From NCBI GenBank assembly GCA_014529385.2, contig CM043953.1:116467049-116531048 (forward strand): a DNA stretch of 64,000 bases, in the 5' to 3' direction. Of the stretch, positions 52,549 to 63,764 are shown in pieces (position 1 is the stretch's first letter; each line of letters starts with the position of its first letter). The notes beneath the pieces were generated by a model, which had not been told where the DNA came from, made no database searches, and saw only the letters and a program-made list of their open reading frames with translations. Made by a program: the position numbers and the translations under genes. The stretch comes from Adiantum capillus-veneris. Lineage: Eukaryota; Streptophyta; Polypodiopsida; Polypodiales; Pteridaceae.

Positions 52549-52867
52549 TGTAAAGTGTGAGCTTTGTCCTAAGGTGTGAGTCAAGGAGAGGAGAGTGGAT
52601 TTATCCCACATACTGTGGAGCAAGGCTGTAGAGCTACTTAAAGCTCATTTCTTGAATCAATAAACAACAACTCATTTTGCACTACATGCTTGTCTATGGT
52701 GAGATTGTGCTAAGCTAAGCCAATACTCAAGATTGTGTTTATGAGTCCAAGCTAATCCTGTCTTGGAACCTAATTCACTTGAGTGATAAGCTTTCTTACA
52801 CACACTCACACACTTGCACCATGTTTCTCTTTCATCCACCATAGCTAGCACGATCCAAATCCTAACA
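52549..52867 (+). repeat. 3' LTR of the small element
   Basis: 319 bp, same length as the 5' LTR. Confidence 0.95.
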
Positions 52868-53204
52868 CTTCTTGCTCTATTTGCTTTACACTGACTTAAT
52901 TATCATTCTCAAGTTTTAACTTTCTCCTGCTCTACAATTGCTATCCAAAGCTTTAACCCTCTCTTGGCCGCTACACTTACTCTGTATATTTTCACTACTT
53001 TCTCTTACCAAGCTAGAGAGAGACAGTTCAAAAATTTTAGCTTGCTATCCCTGGTCTCAATCGAACAATTTCCCTTGGCCGAGACCTTGCTTCAAGTACC
53101 TTCTTCTTGCCTTTGCTTACCTTGGTCATCAGAGATTCTTTCAACCTTTTCTTCAACTCCCTTGCACCTTAGCTTTGAGAACCTTCCTGGCCTTGCTTCT
53201 CAAG

Positions 53205-53252
<48 letters not shown>

Positions 53253-53849
53253 TCCATTGCTTGCTTTGCTAGCCGAGGGCGAGAGAGAGAGAGAGCCCTT
53301 TGCTACCTTCCTGCCATAGCTCCCGGATCCTCTCCCCTTCTTCTAACCCTCATGTTCTCTTCCTCCTTGCATGCCTGTTAACTTCCTCTTGCTCCCCTCG
53401 TTCATGTGAGTCATGCCCCGTCTCTCTTTTTAATAGCAATCCCAATTTAGCACTGATAGCGTCGTCGTTGTGGGAACGACGCTGGTGGTGTGGCAAGGCG
53501 GATTTGTGACCAGGCTGCATGGTTTTCACCGGGAGTAGCATCAAATGGACCGCAAGGGCTTGCTAGGTTTTTTTTGCTTCTTCGCCATGCTCGGACAAGC
53601 TTCACATCTCATGCTACTACTCACTTCGCCCCTGCGCATGTGCCCGCCATATGCTCGCTCACGCCATGTTTTTTTCCCTCTTCACACACAATGTGTCTCT
53701 TAATTTAAAATGGGCGGCCAAATTAATTGGCCCTTGGGTCCTTGGTGAATATAAGCAGTCTTTAGGGTTATGGGCGGCCCTCCCAATGGGCATCACATTT
53801 CACATATATACCGACCAAGGCACCGCCTTGCACACGGTGAAAATGGCCC

Positions 53850-53962
53850 AGAGCTCCTTGTCGCAGCCATGTTCCCTGCAATCATTGCATTCGAAGAGAT
53901 GACATCCCGAACAAATAACTCTTCAATAATTGTACAGCCACCATCCCAAACTTTGTGGGCCC
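53850..53962 (-). pseudogene. PPR-derived fragment in the 5' LTR
   Basis: The minus frame reads HKVWDGGCTIIEELFVRDVI and SSNAMIAGN, the partner of the fragment at 35784-35900. Confidence 0.65.
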
Positions 53963-54603
53963 ACTAACTGAGGTTGCCAAACCTGCCAAAAGTCATCTTG
54001 TACCTCATCATCTGTCGTTGTTACTGAATTCAAACATTAGTATCTTACAGCTTCGGACTCCAATTGGCAAGCTAGAAATTCCTATAGACTTTTCAAGTTG
54101 CATAAGAACACATACAAACCCTGCTAAGGCTATAAAATTTGCAGATGGCACACCATTCGAGGCGATCGACCTGGCACGGAACTGGCCCCGATCAATGATC
54201 TAAAAAGACCAACGTGCACTTTAGGCTTGTGCAGTCACTTCATTTTTGTCCCCTCGGCTGTAGTTGCCCAATACGGTACGGATCTACATCAACTTAAACT
54301 TCAACCTACCATAACTTTTGCATCGTAGCTCCAATGACGAGCCGTAAAGACAGGTTGGTAGAGCACTTCAAGCACTACAATCCTAGATTGTAATCTCCCA
54401 TTTGTGCTCACTTCAAGCATACTGTTTTTTAGCATCATTAATGCATCTTTTGGCCCTTTTAAGTCGCATCTGACATACATTAATCATTAAAATTAGCCTG
54501 TTAACAAGCCCTAATCACTGCTCAATAAATGTGTAGGCTTCAAAGAAGCTTAACTTGCATTTCTTTGCTCTTTTTTCCATCATGGAAGCAGAGCTGCACA
54601 ACA

Positions 54604-55866
54604 CCATGTTTTTCTCATTGAATGCAACCAGTAGACGTATTTAGGAGTGTGGCACGGTCTTGTATGAGAGAGTCAGAATCTTGAACAAACTCAATACTAT
54701 AAATTAAGGGTTAGGTTAGATATTTGACTATGTAACAAGCAAAGCCACTGTCCTAAAGTCTTATAGAATATTGCTAGTTGAGTATCACCATAATGTTTTG
54801 ACTTTTAATAGAAAAACCAATAGTAGAAGAGGACTTACAGTGTTATGGTCAAACCTTGTCATTTGAAAAGTTTTTGCAAAGGTTACAAGTTACTTTAACT
54901 CGTGTGTTTAGCTTTACCTACAAATTTATTTCTCAAAGACAAAACAATAAAGATGTTTTCTTGTTGGATTTAGCCAAGGATTTAACTGCACACTAAACAT
55001 ATTAGCAGTTCAAAATTCCTTTATGAAAAAAATGGTGAAAATTATTTTCTGGTAGAAATAGATCATGAAAGTGGGAAAACTAAATAGATAACACACAATT
55101 GATCCCAGTTTATGCCACGAGCTTAAATGAAAGTAGTAAAAACATGAGTAATCGTCGTGAGTATAGAATTGTGCAAGAATAACGATATGAAATATGCAAA
55201 AATAGTTTTATTATTTCTAATATGGGAAAATGAATGTGGTGAATATCATCAACACAACGTAAAAATGTAGGAACAAAGCTCTAATGGTTTTTAGTAAGGC
55301 AAGTAATTAAAAGGAAGAAGAACTTCCTTCAGGTAGGGCCACTACATAAATTTTATGGAGCTGTAAAAGGCAAAATGGCACTAACTACTTAGAAAGAGCT
55401 GCCATGTTGGGCCGTCGTCGACAGAGAGAAAAACATTTGCATAGAGATAACACGGTCAATCAATATAAAATAATGAAAATTTCCAGCAGTCCACTCACGC
55501 AAACAACAAGGAGACATAAATTAGATGTCTAGCTTGAGGTCCTAGGTTTCGGATGCGGATGGTGGAGACAAAGCACATGGCGTAAGGAATGGTCCAAATA
55601 ATACCGATCAATACACCAAGTGTGGTGAGATGGCGTCATAGCTCCTTATAGGCCTTTGTGACCTCTAGCTTGTGTGAAATTGCTCCCAAAAAGATCATTC
55701 GCTTGTGCCTTTGTCTTTGATTTACTATCAAATGCAAGGTTTTTTGACACTAGAAGACACGTGATGAGTGATTTATTACTCATTAGGTTTGCTAGGACCT
55801 AGAAAAATGATGTGGCTGTCAAGCAAGTCACTTGATCTGAAATATGCAAGAATAATAATTCATCTA
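54604..55866. other. No gene seen
   Basis: AT-rich flank between the large element and the next copia. No domains, long frames or repeats recognised. Confidence 0.45.
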
Positions 55867-56086
55867 TGTTGGTTATCTGTGGACAAACAATAGCCTTCAG
55901 AGGTGTTGGGGTTCATGCCAACTAGCCAATTGCCCATCATTATTGACAATGCCTTATTCTTTCGTGATAATGAACCATAAGGAGTGGTGAGCACAATTCT
56001 CACCAATAGCTCCATTGAACCTATGTCTCCTACTACACTGCACAGCACCACGTACTTACATGCACACGCTCCCGTAGCACCTCGCA
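55867..56086 (+). repeat. Possible 5' LTR, copia family C
   Basis: TGTTGG..CTCGCA, 220 bp, chosen because TGTTGG is a common copia LTR start and the right end abuts the PBS. No second copy is present in the window to confirm it. Confidence 0.35.
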
Positions 56087-56088
56087 AG

Positions 56089-56100
56089 TGGTATCAGAGC
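56089..56100 (+). other. Primer-binding site (initiator-Met tRNA)
   Basis: TGGTATCAGAGC, exact match. Confidence 0.85.
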
Positions 56101-56537
56101 TTGGCGGTTCCATGTCTATTCCTCAATTGGTGCATGGACTTTAAGACAAGGTAAAGTTTGAGCTTTTCTTAGAACTCATTTCCACAAAAGCTTTGCAGAG
56201 TGGGGAAAACAAATTGATGGACTGTTATGCAATGAGCTTCTATGTTTGGAAGCTAAAGGGGAGTAGAATTGCAAAACATTAGCACTGGTGAAGAAAATTG
56301 GTAAAGATGGCCAAAGCATACATTAGTGTTGATTTTTGGACAAGCAGAGTGTTGGAATTCTTACAATATATATAGCATTCAAATTTTCCAAACCATAGCA
56401 CTAGTGGCTTTAGCAGATAGCACTAGTGTTTTTGTTGCAGCAAGGGAGTTTACTTTGAGAAAGCATTGAAGTTTCTATGAAGGCAACACTACAGAGACCA
56501 AGCACAATGTTGGAGATTCTCGGAGCCCTGCAACGCT
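56101..56537 (+). other. Leader of copia family C
   Basis: Non-coding stretch between the PBS and the CA-rich minisatellite. Confidence 0.4.
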
Positions 56538-56745
56538 ACACACACACACACACACACACACATAGAGGAGCCACAAGGGAAGAATAAGAAGCATGTGTGT
56601 GTCACATGCGTGTGCGTGCACACACACACACACACACAGGGGATTCGGAAAACGAGTGTGTGTATGTGTATGCACACACACACACATACACAGGGGATTC
56701 GGCAAATGAGTGTGTGTATGCACATACACACACACATACACCTTC
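56538..56745 (+). repeat. CA/GT minisatellite
   Basis: (CA)n at 56538-56561 is followed by two or three units combining a CA run, CAGGGGATTCGG and GAGTGTGTGTATG. CA and TG runs alternate, so each unit can fold back on itself. Cys/Val- and His/Thr-rich frames here are artefacts. Confidence 0.9.
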
Positions 56746-57168
56746 GACAAGCAAAAAGCAGCAAGAGAAGAGAGAGGAAGGGCTGATGTAGCACGCACAT
56801 AGATCAGCCCAATGTTCTTCCCACACACACATACTCTCTTGGCATTGGCATCGACACTTTTGATATCGGCTTCAGATGAGCAATTTTTGACATACACAGT
56901 AGTGCGCACTAATGTATGCTTATTGTGGTTTAGAGAGTGATATTCAGTTTCAATATAGCCATGTCAGCTTACAAGAACAAGTTGAGATAGGTTCACAAGT
57001 GTTTGTTCGCTACAATATTTTTCCTCTTTTCTATAGTTTTTAGAGAGCTTGTTATTGCATGCCTGTTTTGGCACATGTATGGCGTTTGTGGTCCCAAGCT
57101 TGTCCTAGTTGTCTATGGTTGACAGTTCATGGTGTAGTGGGAGTTTATGCATTACTTTATGTGTGATA
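56746..57168 (+). other. Leader of copia family C, continued
   Basis: No coding recognised up to the nested insertion. Confidence 0.4.
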
Positions 57169-57395
57169 TGTTGAAATTAGGGTTGCAGAGAAATGCACAC
57201 AGCTTGGAGAAGACGAAGGAAGCTCAAGGCACACAATAGAGAGTGTGTTACTTAGTGTGCAATGGAAAGATAGATAGCCCTAGAGTGATGGGCGTATGTA
57301 CAATGCACGGGGGGAAAAACCTCGTAAAGAGGGAAAAAATGCCCCGGTGGTCCTAGTGTGTTCACACACATCACTACCACATGTATATGGTAACA
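57169..57395 (-). repeat. 3' LTR, copia family A
   Basis: 227 bp, TGTTGA..GGTAACA on the plus strand. Confidence 0.92.
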
Positions 57396-57611
57396 AATAC
57401 CCCCTCGAGTGATGTAGTGAACGAGAGCTGGCACATGAGTAAAGGGAAGTGCCATTCCTTGAGGACATGATTAGTCCACAAAGGGGAGCAAGCCCAAAGC
57501 TTTGCGGAAATCTTGGAGCTTCTCACGAGACAATGCCTTTGTGAAAAGATCTGCAAGGTTGTCATGTGTTGGCACATAAGCCAAGCTGATCTCTCCTACT
57601 GAGATCCTCTA
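57396..57611 (-). pseudogene. C-terminal end of copia pol (RNase H tail)
   Basis: One minus frame reads ISLAYVPTHDNLADLFTKAL and SREKLQDFRKALGLLPLCG, the normal end of a copia polyprotein after RNase H. Confidence 0.8.
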
Positions 57612-57998
57612 CCTGACATAGCCGCCTCTTGAAGCATCGGTCAAACATGTTTGTGAAGGCTGTATTTTGGGTAAGATGCAGTGTTCGAACTTTCCAAAAG
57701 ATGGTTCACAGTTAGGGCCACATGCAAGTGCAGCTTGTGCATAGTGATGTTTGTGGGCCCATGCACACTCTGTACTTGGGCAATTACTTGTACTTCGTGA
57801 CTTTCATTCATGATTACTCCAGGCATGCATGGGTATTTCTGCTTAAAGCGAAGTTCGAAGTTTTTATGTGCTTCAAACAATTTCTGGCTATGGCTGAAAA
57901 TGTCTCGAAATGTACTATGGACACCCTCCGTTCCGATCGAGGGGGGGAGTATATGTCTCATGAATTTAATGCATTTCTGGATAGTCGTGGGATAAAAC
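57612..57998 (+). pseudogene. Inverted integrase fragment
   Basis: On the plus strand, opposite to the rest of the element, the text reads LVHSDVCGPMHTLYLGNYLY (first catalytic Asp), FVTFIHDYSRHAWVFLLKAK and LRSDRGGEYMSHEF (second Asp), ending at LDSRGIKH. Upstream scraps match the zinc-binding pre-integrase end. The catalytic Glu is missing because the piece stops before it. Confidence 0.9.
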
Positions 57999-58706
57999 AC
58001 TCAAGTCTAGCAAGTGCATATACAGACAAAAGATTCTTCTTGATCCCAGGTACATAAAGTGCATCAACAAGTGTGAAAGAACTACCATTTGCAGCAGTAA
58101 GCACAATCTTTCCAACTCCCTGAACCAGATAGGAGGCATTGTTGGCACAAGTGACTGAATTCCCATGAGGGAAAAACTCAAGAGAGGTGAACAATCATGA
58201 TGTGAGGTAATGTGCTTTGTAGCACCACTATCGAAATACCACACATGTGAATCTGCAGCAACTGACAAGCATGCATCATGGACAGCAGGATTGTAAGTGC
58301 ACTCTGTGCTAAAAGCCCATTCTGCATCAACATCAACAACACAGTCTCCTTTCACAGAAGACTCAACAATGGCTACATTTGTAGTGGAACCAGCATTTGC
58401 AATGGAACCACCCTCTTTCTTCTTAGCCTCTTTGGCCTTCAACTTAGGACACTGCTTGATCAAGTGATCATTAGCTTTACAATAATGGCAACGCATCTTC
58501 TTTTTGCCCTTATCACCAGAGTGGCCAGATGAGGTGCTGCCAGCAAAAGCATTAGGAACATAAGTTTTTCCACTCACAGCAGAACCATAAGAAGTGGCTG
58601 CATTGTTGTTACCACCCTTTCTTTGAGAGGCAATAAAAGCCTGTTCAACTGCACGTTGCCTAGCCCTTTTTTTTTGGAAAGTAGCTCTTGCAACAGCAAG
58701 GTGCAT
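57999..58706 (-). pseudogene. Copia gag C-terminus, zinc knuckle and protease
   Basis: From 58706 the frame has KGGNNNAATSYGSAVSGKT, the CCHC knuckle CHYCKANDHLIKQC (about 58470-58510) and the protease motif WYFDSGATKHIT (58205-58245). A shift near 58195 moves the rest (NGSSFTLVDALYVPGIKKNL, LSVYALARL) into another frame. It stops abruptly at the inversion junction near 58000. Confidence 0.88.
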
Positions 58707-59330
58707 AAGGCATCAAACTTGACAACTTCAAGATTTCCTTGGGTCATAAGTCTCCAAGTACTAGCAAAAGTCTTGTAAGAATCTAGTAAGGCATCAAGAA
58801 CAGTCTGCACAAGGGAACTGCCTGAAATGACTTCACCTGCAAAAATAAGTTGCTCATTGATATCCTTGATACTAGCAAGGAAAGCGTCCATATAATCTTC
58901 CTCATGCATAATCTTCGACTCCAGCTCTTTACGCAGCAAAGCAATTTTAGCCTCATTGCGGCTTGCATAAAGACCAGCCAAAATATCCCAAGCCTGTTTT
59001 ATTTTGCTGAACGGATGTGAGGAACAATGGTGCGCTTCATAGACAACACAATCAATGCATGAGCTTGCACATCCTTTACATCCCAACGAGATTGTTCTAC
59101 CATAGGCAAAACAACTTAAATAGCAGCAATCCTTGCAGCAAGACTTGCCACATCCTCAACATCGCCTGCATCCTGAGAACCAAGACGTACATCAATGCCC
59201 TGCATAATATTCTAGATGCCCTTTGACACAAGAACATGCTGCATCATGTAGGCCCACATAGGGTAATTGTCCCCATCCAACTTTTCCTCAGCAACAAACA
59301 CCTTGAACACATCTGTGTGTTGTCAGCCAT
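58574..59330 (-). pseudogene. Copia gag (family A)
   Basis: Gag begins at an ATG near 59330 (MADNTQMC.., like MADNNNTD.. of the copy at 63765). The main frame 58574-59086 carries FSKIKQAWDILAGLYASRNE, LRKELESKIMHEEDYMDAFL and ALLDSYKTFASTWRLM, the copia gag fold. Frameshifts occur near 59090 and 58700. Confidence 0.85.
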
Positions 59331-59684
59331 GGTAAATGCTGCACCTGATGTGAAAACTGCCCTAAAAGAGGAGAAACATAGCGGGAACAACACGTGCTAT
59401 ATAGCACAAACCGTAGAAGACTGTAAGGCACCTGCTATGCAGAAAACAACACTGAAAAAAACTCTGCACAACATGAAAAAATAGCCTGTGTGGAGCACTA
59501 GTGGCCTCTAGTGGAAACGAAGGCCAAAATGAGCCCGAATCAGAAATCTGAGCAGAAAACTCTTCGAGCTGTCCCAAAATATTTGTCGACCTGCAAACGC
59601 TTGCCAAAGCTCACTGAAATCTGAGAAAGTGAGCACGTGTGTGTTGGAGTAGCTGGCGACTAAGCCCGAGAGGATGCAACCTGC

Positions 59685-59696
59685 TCTAATACCAAT
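59685..59696 (-). other. Primer-binding site with one mismatch
   Basis: CTCTAATACCAA on the plus strand; TTGGTATTAGAG on the minus strand, one base off the Met-i PBS. Confidence 0.75.
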
Positions 59697-59697
59697 T

Positions 59698-59923
59698 GTT
59701 GGAATTAGGATTGCAGAGAAACGTACACAGCTTGGAGAAGACGAAGGAAGCTCAAGGCACACAATAGAGAGTGTGTTACTTAGTGTGCAATGAAAAGATA
59801 GATAGCCCTAGAGTGATGGGCATATGTACAATGCACGGGGGGAAAAACGTCCTAAAGAGGGAAAAAATGCCTCGACGGTCCTAGTGTGTTCACACACATC
59901 ACTACCACATGTATATGGTAACA
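59698..59923 (-). repeat. 5' LTR, copia family A
   Basis: 226 bp, TGTTGG..GGTAACA. Confidence 0.92.
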
Positions 59924-59928
59924 TGATA

Positions 59929-60600
59929 AGCACTTGTGGTGCTACTATGCTCTCTTAAGAACAATTTTCGCTCCCTACAAGGAGACGTCAATTCAAACTT
60001 GCGTGCATATTTTTATGGACTTTGTTTGTGCGTAGATCTTGCTAGACTAGCAGTGACTACCGTTGTATGTACATTAAGTTGCAGATACTGCAATCGTACA
60101 AAGTTGTGGAGCCTATTTGGTAGTCTCAGTCGTTTTTGAGACTTGGTCCAGAAGAACCCTTTCTGAGACTATGGCTAGTCTTTAAGTCTGCATAGCGTGA
60201 GGTTTTTTGACAAAGAGCACTAGGGTCCAGTTTACCTAGTGTGAGGTGGATTAGGTTGCTAAAGATATCCTTTCATGGCCTCACTACACGTTATGTATAG
60301 GTGGGTATAGGTTCTTTGTGGAAGTGATGCAACAATCTATTTGCACACTTTATGCCAGTTTATGCCCAGGGATTACACTTTGTTGGTTTATACGCAACTT
60401 TTGGCTCAGTTTTTCTTGAGATTTTGATATTTGAAGAGAGGAAAAAAATTTCCTACAAGTTGTCCATACGTGTTCTTGGCACACTTGATTGTTCCCACAA
60501 TAATTTTTATACATATTGTTTTGAGGTTTTGCTCCTATTATAGAGGAAACTCTGTCAAAAATTCTCTCAAAAAAGTTTCCATGTCTTTTATCACATTCTC
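59929..60600 (+). other. Leader of copia family C, right of the nested element
   Basis: Non-coding continuation of the leader up to gag. Confidence 0.4.
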
Positions 60601-61310
60601 TTCAAATATAGCTGCTAGTATTGCTTTAGATATAAGGATGAGCACTACGTTAAAAAGTATGATGGCACAAACTTTGCAATCTGAAAGAAGCTTATGTAGG
60701 ATGTGTTGATCAATAAGGGTTTGATAATACCATTGTCTAAAAGAAAAGAGAATGCATACAATGATGATCAGTGGGAATTTGAATGAGCATGCTATGGTAG
60801 CCATTGTGTGAAAGAAAAGAGAATGCATACATTGATGATCAGTGGGAAGATTTGAATGAGTGTGCTATGGAAACCATTCACATGCACCTTGGCAAATCCA
60901 TTTACTTCACAATAATGGATAATACCAATGCCAAGTATTTATGGATGCCTTATGTGCAACATGGGATGGTAAAAGTGCCTCAAACAAAGTTCTTCTCATG
61001 AAAAAACTTATGCGCATGAACATGAAAGAAGGCAGTAGTGTTAGCTCTCATTTGAATGAGTTCAACACTGTCTTTTTGCAACTTACTTTCAGAGTTCATA
61101 ACTTTGATGAGATGAAGGCCATCTTCTTGCTATGTTTGCTACCATCGTCATGGGATACGTTCAATACTACCATTAGTAACTATGTCCCTAAGGGCAAGCT
61201 TGTTTTCAGTGATGTTACTAGCACATTGCTGAGTGAGGAGATCAGACGTGGGTCTCTTGATGCAAGTGGGCATGGTGATGCATATATGGCTAGTGGGAAT
61301 TCCACATAAA
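60601..61310 (+). pseudogene. Copia gag (family C), decayed
   Basis: Pieces in three frames match copia gag: KKYDGTNFAI (near 60650), ENAYIDDQWEDLNECAMETI (60820-60880), SNKVLLMKKLMRMNMKEGSS, SSHLNEFNTVFLQL and AIFLLCLLPSSWDTFNTTIS. The ending SLDASGHGDAYMASGNST stops at TAA 61307-61309. A 65-70-bp tandem duplication (60740-60806 and 60813-60880) lies inside. It resembles the gag of the copia at 15926 (HLNEFNTIYSQL, LPGSWDT). Confidence 0.8.
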
Positions 61311-61774
61311 AGTAAATTATGGTCGGCTATGGCAATGCTTCCCACATACAGACACACAAAGGAAATGACACACACCTAAATTTAAAGATAGAATGGATGG
61401 GGGTTGAGGGAGCTCCTGGTATCGGATTGGAGTGCTTGGAGGCCCTATGAGGAGATTGAGACAAGCACTTCAATATGATGTGAGTGATTCAAAGAGAAAA
61501 CAAAGATGGTGAAATTAATTGAAAATGCAGAAACTCACAAAATTGACAATAAAAAATGCAACCTAAATGCAAATGTCAAATGATGCAAATGAGAATTTGC
61601 TACTAATTGCAAGTTTCTCTCTTGGATGAGGATAGTGTCTCTTAATGGACACACCCACAATGCACAAGATTTGCAACACTATTGTGTAGCTTATTGTTAC
61701 TAATACTTAATGAGAAGAAAGGGGTAAAGTGTGTAGCTAAGGTAATTGATTAGAGAATGTTAATTGCACCAAGA
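61311..61774. other. No gene seen; possible leader of a minus-strand copia
   Basis: Low coding potential. It lies on the internal side of the putative PBS at 61775-61786. Confidence 0.35.
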
Positions 61775-62043
61775 GCTCTGATACCAATTCATGAGTTAGG
61801 GTGGATCAACAAGACTAGCATTCATAATGACATAATTAATAAGTACACTAATGATTATAAAGAAAGAGAGTGTAGACTGAAAATGATGTCAACTTGATTA
61901 GAAAATGAGCTAACTTATTGGTGTGTACAAATGAGCTACTTAAGTAGTAGCACAACATGGCTAGATGCACCTCTCAAGGGTCACGATGAACCTTTTTCAA
62001 GGGTCAAGGGGTGGTTAAAAGTGGCTCCACAAAATGTGGAACA
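61775..62043 (-). repeat. Possible copia LTR with PBS
   Basis: GCTCTGATACCA at 61775-61786 is an exact Met-i PBS on the minus strand. Five bases further, 61792-62043 (TGAGTTAGG..GTGGAACA) has TG..CA ends on both strands and could be the 5' LTR. No partner LTR is visible. Confidence 0.4.
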
Positions 62044-62064
62044 TCCATGCTAACTGCGATGGCC

Positions 62065-62365
62065 ATTTGGATTCTTGTGCAACTCACCTGTCATGTATGC
62101 TAGGCCATGTGCCCTCACATGATCATAGGGTGACTAGATTGCTGACTGTACCTGCATTCATGCCCATACAAGTTGAGAGGATTAAGTCAAAGGCAATAAT
62201 CTCAATGAGAGAGAGAGAGAGAGATATTTGGACTCTTGTGCAACTCAACTACCATGTATGCCAGGCCATGTGCCCTCACATACTCATAGGGTGACCTAGA
62301 CTGCTAACTATATAAGAGTTCATGCCCATACAAGTTGAGAGGTCTAGGCCAAAGGCCATAATCTC

Positions 62366-62444
<79 letters not shown>
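62065..62444 (+). repeat. 160-bp tandem duplication with GA expansion
   Basis: Copy 1 (62065-62224) and copy 2 (62225-62444) share ATTTGGA.TCTTGTGCAACTC through CATACAAGTTGAGAGG and each end in a GA run: 62207-62224 (9 units) and 62369-62444 (38 units). The second run has expanded about fourfold. Confidence 0.92.
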
Positions 62445-62447
<3 letters not shown>

Positions 62448-63175
62448 ATGTGTGGATCCATAAGGTGGACGCATTCTGAGATGGAAGGATACAGTTAAGG
62501 TTGTCTTCATGCTAGGAATAATTACTCTTTTCCATGAGGTATGGGGACCAAAAGGTTGGGGAAGACCTTCTATAAAAAAAGAAAAAAAAATCTAAATAAA
62601 TAAAACGAGGTCATTTCGATGCTTGTCATGAGGCTCATCATCAGCATGCCGAGGTGGAGAAGATACCGCTATGCAAAGTAGGTAGGTTGTTGGATGGTGC
62701 ATCATATATGTCCTTTCAAACCTTTGTATCGTGTGAAACTAGTTGATGCTTTCATGATCGAAAAGATTCTCAAAATTAGCACTATGCAAATAATGCCATC
62801 ATTGCTTCAAAGCATGAATGATGGCATAAAGCTCATACTCATGGGCTAAATAATTGTATTAAGGAGAGTCCAAGTTTTTTCTTTCAAAAGTGACATGCCA
62901 TCCTTTTGTAATAGCATTGAAGCTACCTTAAGCTTCAATCTCAAGTTAAAATGGGTGTTATAGTTCAAGCTACCTTAAGCTTATCAAAACTATGTTGTCG
63001 TTCTTTGCTTCAATTAAAGCTTTTGATTTGAGCCTTTGATTGATCCATCATAAAGAATTGTTATATTAGTATACTTTGATAAATTTACAAGAATAGCATG
63101 CCATACCTCTCTAATCAATGCTTAATTGATCAAGGTCAGTAGGGGTTTCTAAAACTAAATACCTAAGACCATAAT
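62445..63175. other. No gene seen
   Basis: AT-rich; nothing recognised. Confidence 0.45.
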
Positions 63176-63401
63176 TGTTACCATATACATGTGGTAGTGA
63201 TGTGTGTGAACACACTAGGACCGCCGGGGCAGTTTTTCCCTCTTTAGGAGGTTTTTTCCCCCGTGCATTGTATATATGCCCATCACTCTAGGGCTATCTA
63301 TCTTTCCATTGCATAATAAGTAACACACTCTCTATTGTGTGCCTTGAGCTTCCTTCGTCTTCTCAAGCTGTGTGCGTTTCTCTGCAACCCTAATTCCAAC
63401 A
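63176..63401 (+). repeat. 5' LTR, copia family A
   Basis: 226 bp, TGTTACC..TTCCAACA, the reverse complement of the LTRs at 47392 and 57169. TATATAT at 63271-63277 is a likely TATA box. Confidence 0.92.
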
Positions 63402-63403
63402 AT

Positions 63404-63415
63404 TGGTATTACAAC
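63404..63415 (+). other. Degenerate primer-binding site
   Basis: TGGTATTACAAC next to the LTR; the Met-i PBS with several changes in its distal half. Confidence 0.55.
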
Positions 63416-63764
63416 AAGTTGCGTCCTCCCGTGCTTAGTCGCCAGCTGCTCCAGCACACGCCTGCTCACTTTCTCCAATTACAGTGAGGTTTGGCGAGCG
63501 TTCGCAGGTCGACAAATATTTCAGGTGCGCTCGCAGAGCTTAGTCTACTCAGATTTTTGATTCGGGCTCATTTCGGCCTCCGTTTCCACTACAGGCAGGT
63601 CTGCACAGGCAATTTCGTCATTTTTTGCAGAATTTCTGTCATTACCGTTTTCTGCATAATAGGTGTCTTATAGTCTTCTACGGTTTTGTGCTATATAGCA
63701 CGTGTTGTTCTCGCTCCGTTTCTCCTATTTTCGGGCAGTTTTCACAACAGGTGCAGCATTTACC

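Larger units (their letters stand above)
50203..52867 (+). mobile_element. Small copia-type LTR element (2665 bp), non-autonomous
   Basis: Two 319-bp LTRs (50203-50521, 52549-52867) start TGTAAAG and end CCTAACA. A perfect target duplication CTTCT flanks it (50198-50202, 52868-52872). A Met-i PBS and a purine tract are present. The 2.0-kb inside has no intact gag or pol, only an RT-like scrap. It must have used proteins of a relative. Confidence 0.95.
34278..54603 (-). mobile_element. Large gypsy-like element without pol, host of three insertions
   Basis: Homologous direct repeats of about 2.2-2.3 kb lie at 34278-36599 and 49783-54603 (the latter split by a 2670-bp insertion). On the minus strand the LTR begins TGTCGTCC and ends in CGACA or TGACA. 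A PBS-like site sits inside the right LTR and a purine tract beside the left one, so the element reads right to left. Between them are a gag-like frame and a long acidic repeat frame, but no protease, RT or integrase of its own, so it looks non-autonomous. Nested inside are a full gypsy (36958-46193), a copia derivative (47392-48506) and a small LTR element (50203-52867). Matching target duplications at the outer ends are not visible. Confidence 0.8.
49783..54603 (-). repeat. 5' LTR of the large element, split by a small LTR element
   Basis: It matches 34278-36599 in two blocks, 49783-50202 and 52868-54603, together about 2.15 kb. The GA runs (53208-53250, 53281-53295) are fewer than in the other LTR. 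Confidence 0.88.
57169..59923 (-). mobile_element. Copia family A element, rearranged (2755 bp)
   Basis: LTRs 57169-57395 and 59698-59923 with a perfect target duplication TGATA (57164-57168, 59924-59928). On the minus strand: PBS, gag, zinc knuckle and protease, then an integrase piece in the opposite orientation, then the end of RNase H. RT and half of integrase are lost. It is the second copy of the family also seen at 47392 and 63176. Confidence 0.93.
55867..61310 (+). mobile_element. Decayed copia element (family C) with nested copia
   Basis: A Met-i PBS at 56089-56100 follows a possible LTR ending CTCGCA. A long leader and a broken copia gag (about 60600-61310) follow in plus orientation once the nested element 57169-59923 is removed. 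No protease, integrase, RT or 3' LTR is found, so the element is truncated after gag. The LTR left end is a guess. Confidence 0.6.

Noticed and set aside
56475-56909. Cys/Val- or His/Thr-rich frames
   Set aside because: Produced by the CA/GT minisatellite in every frame; no gene.
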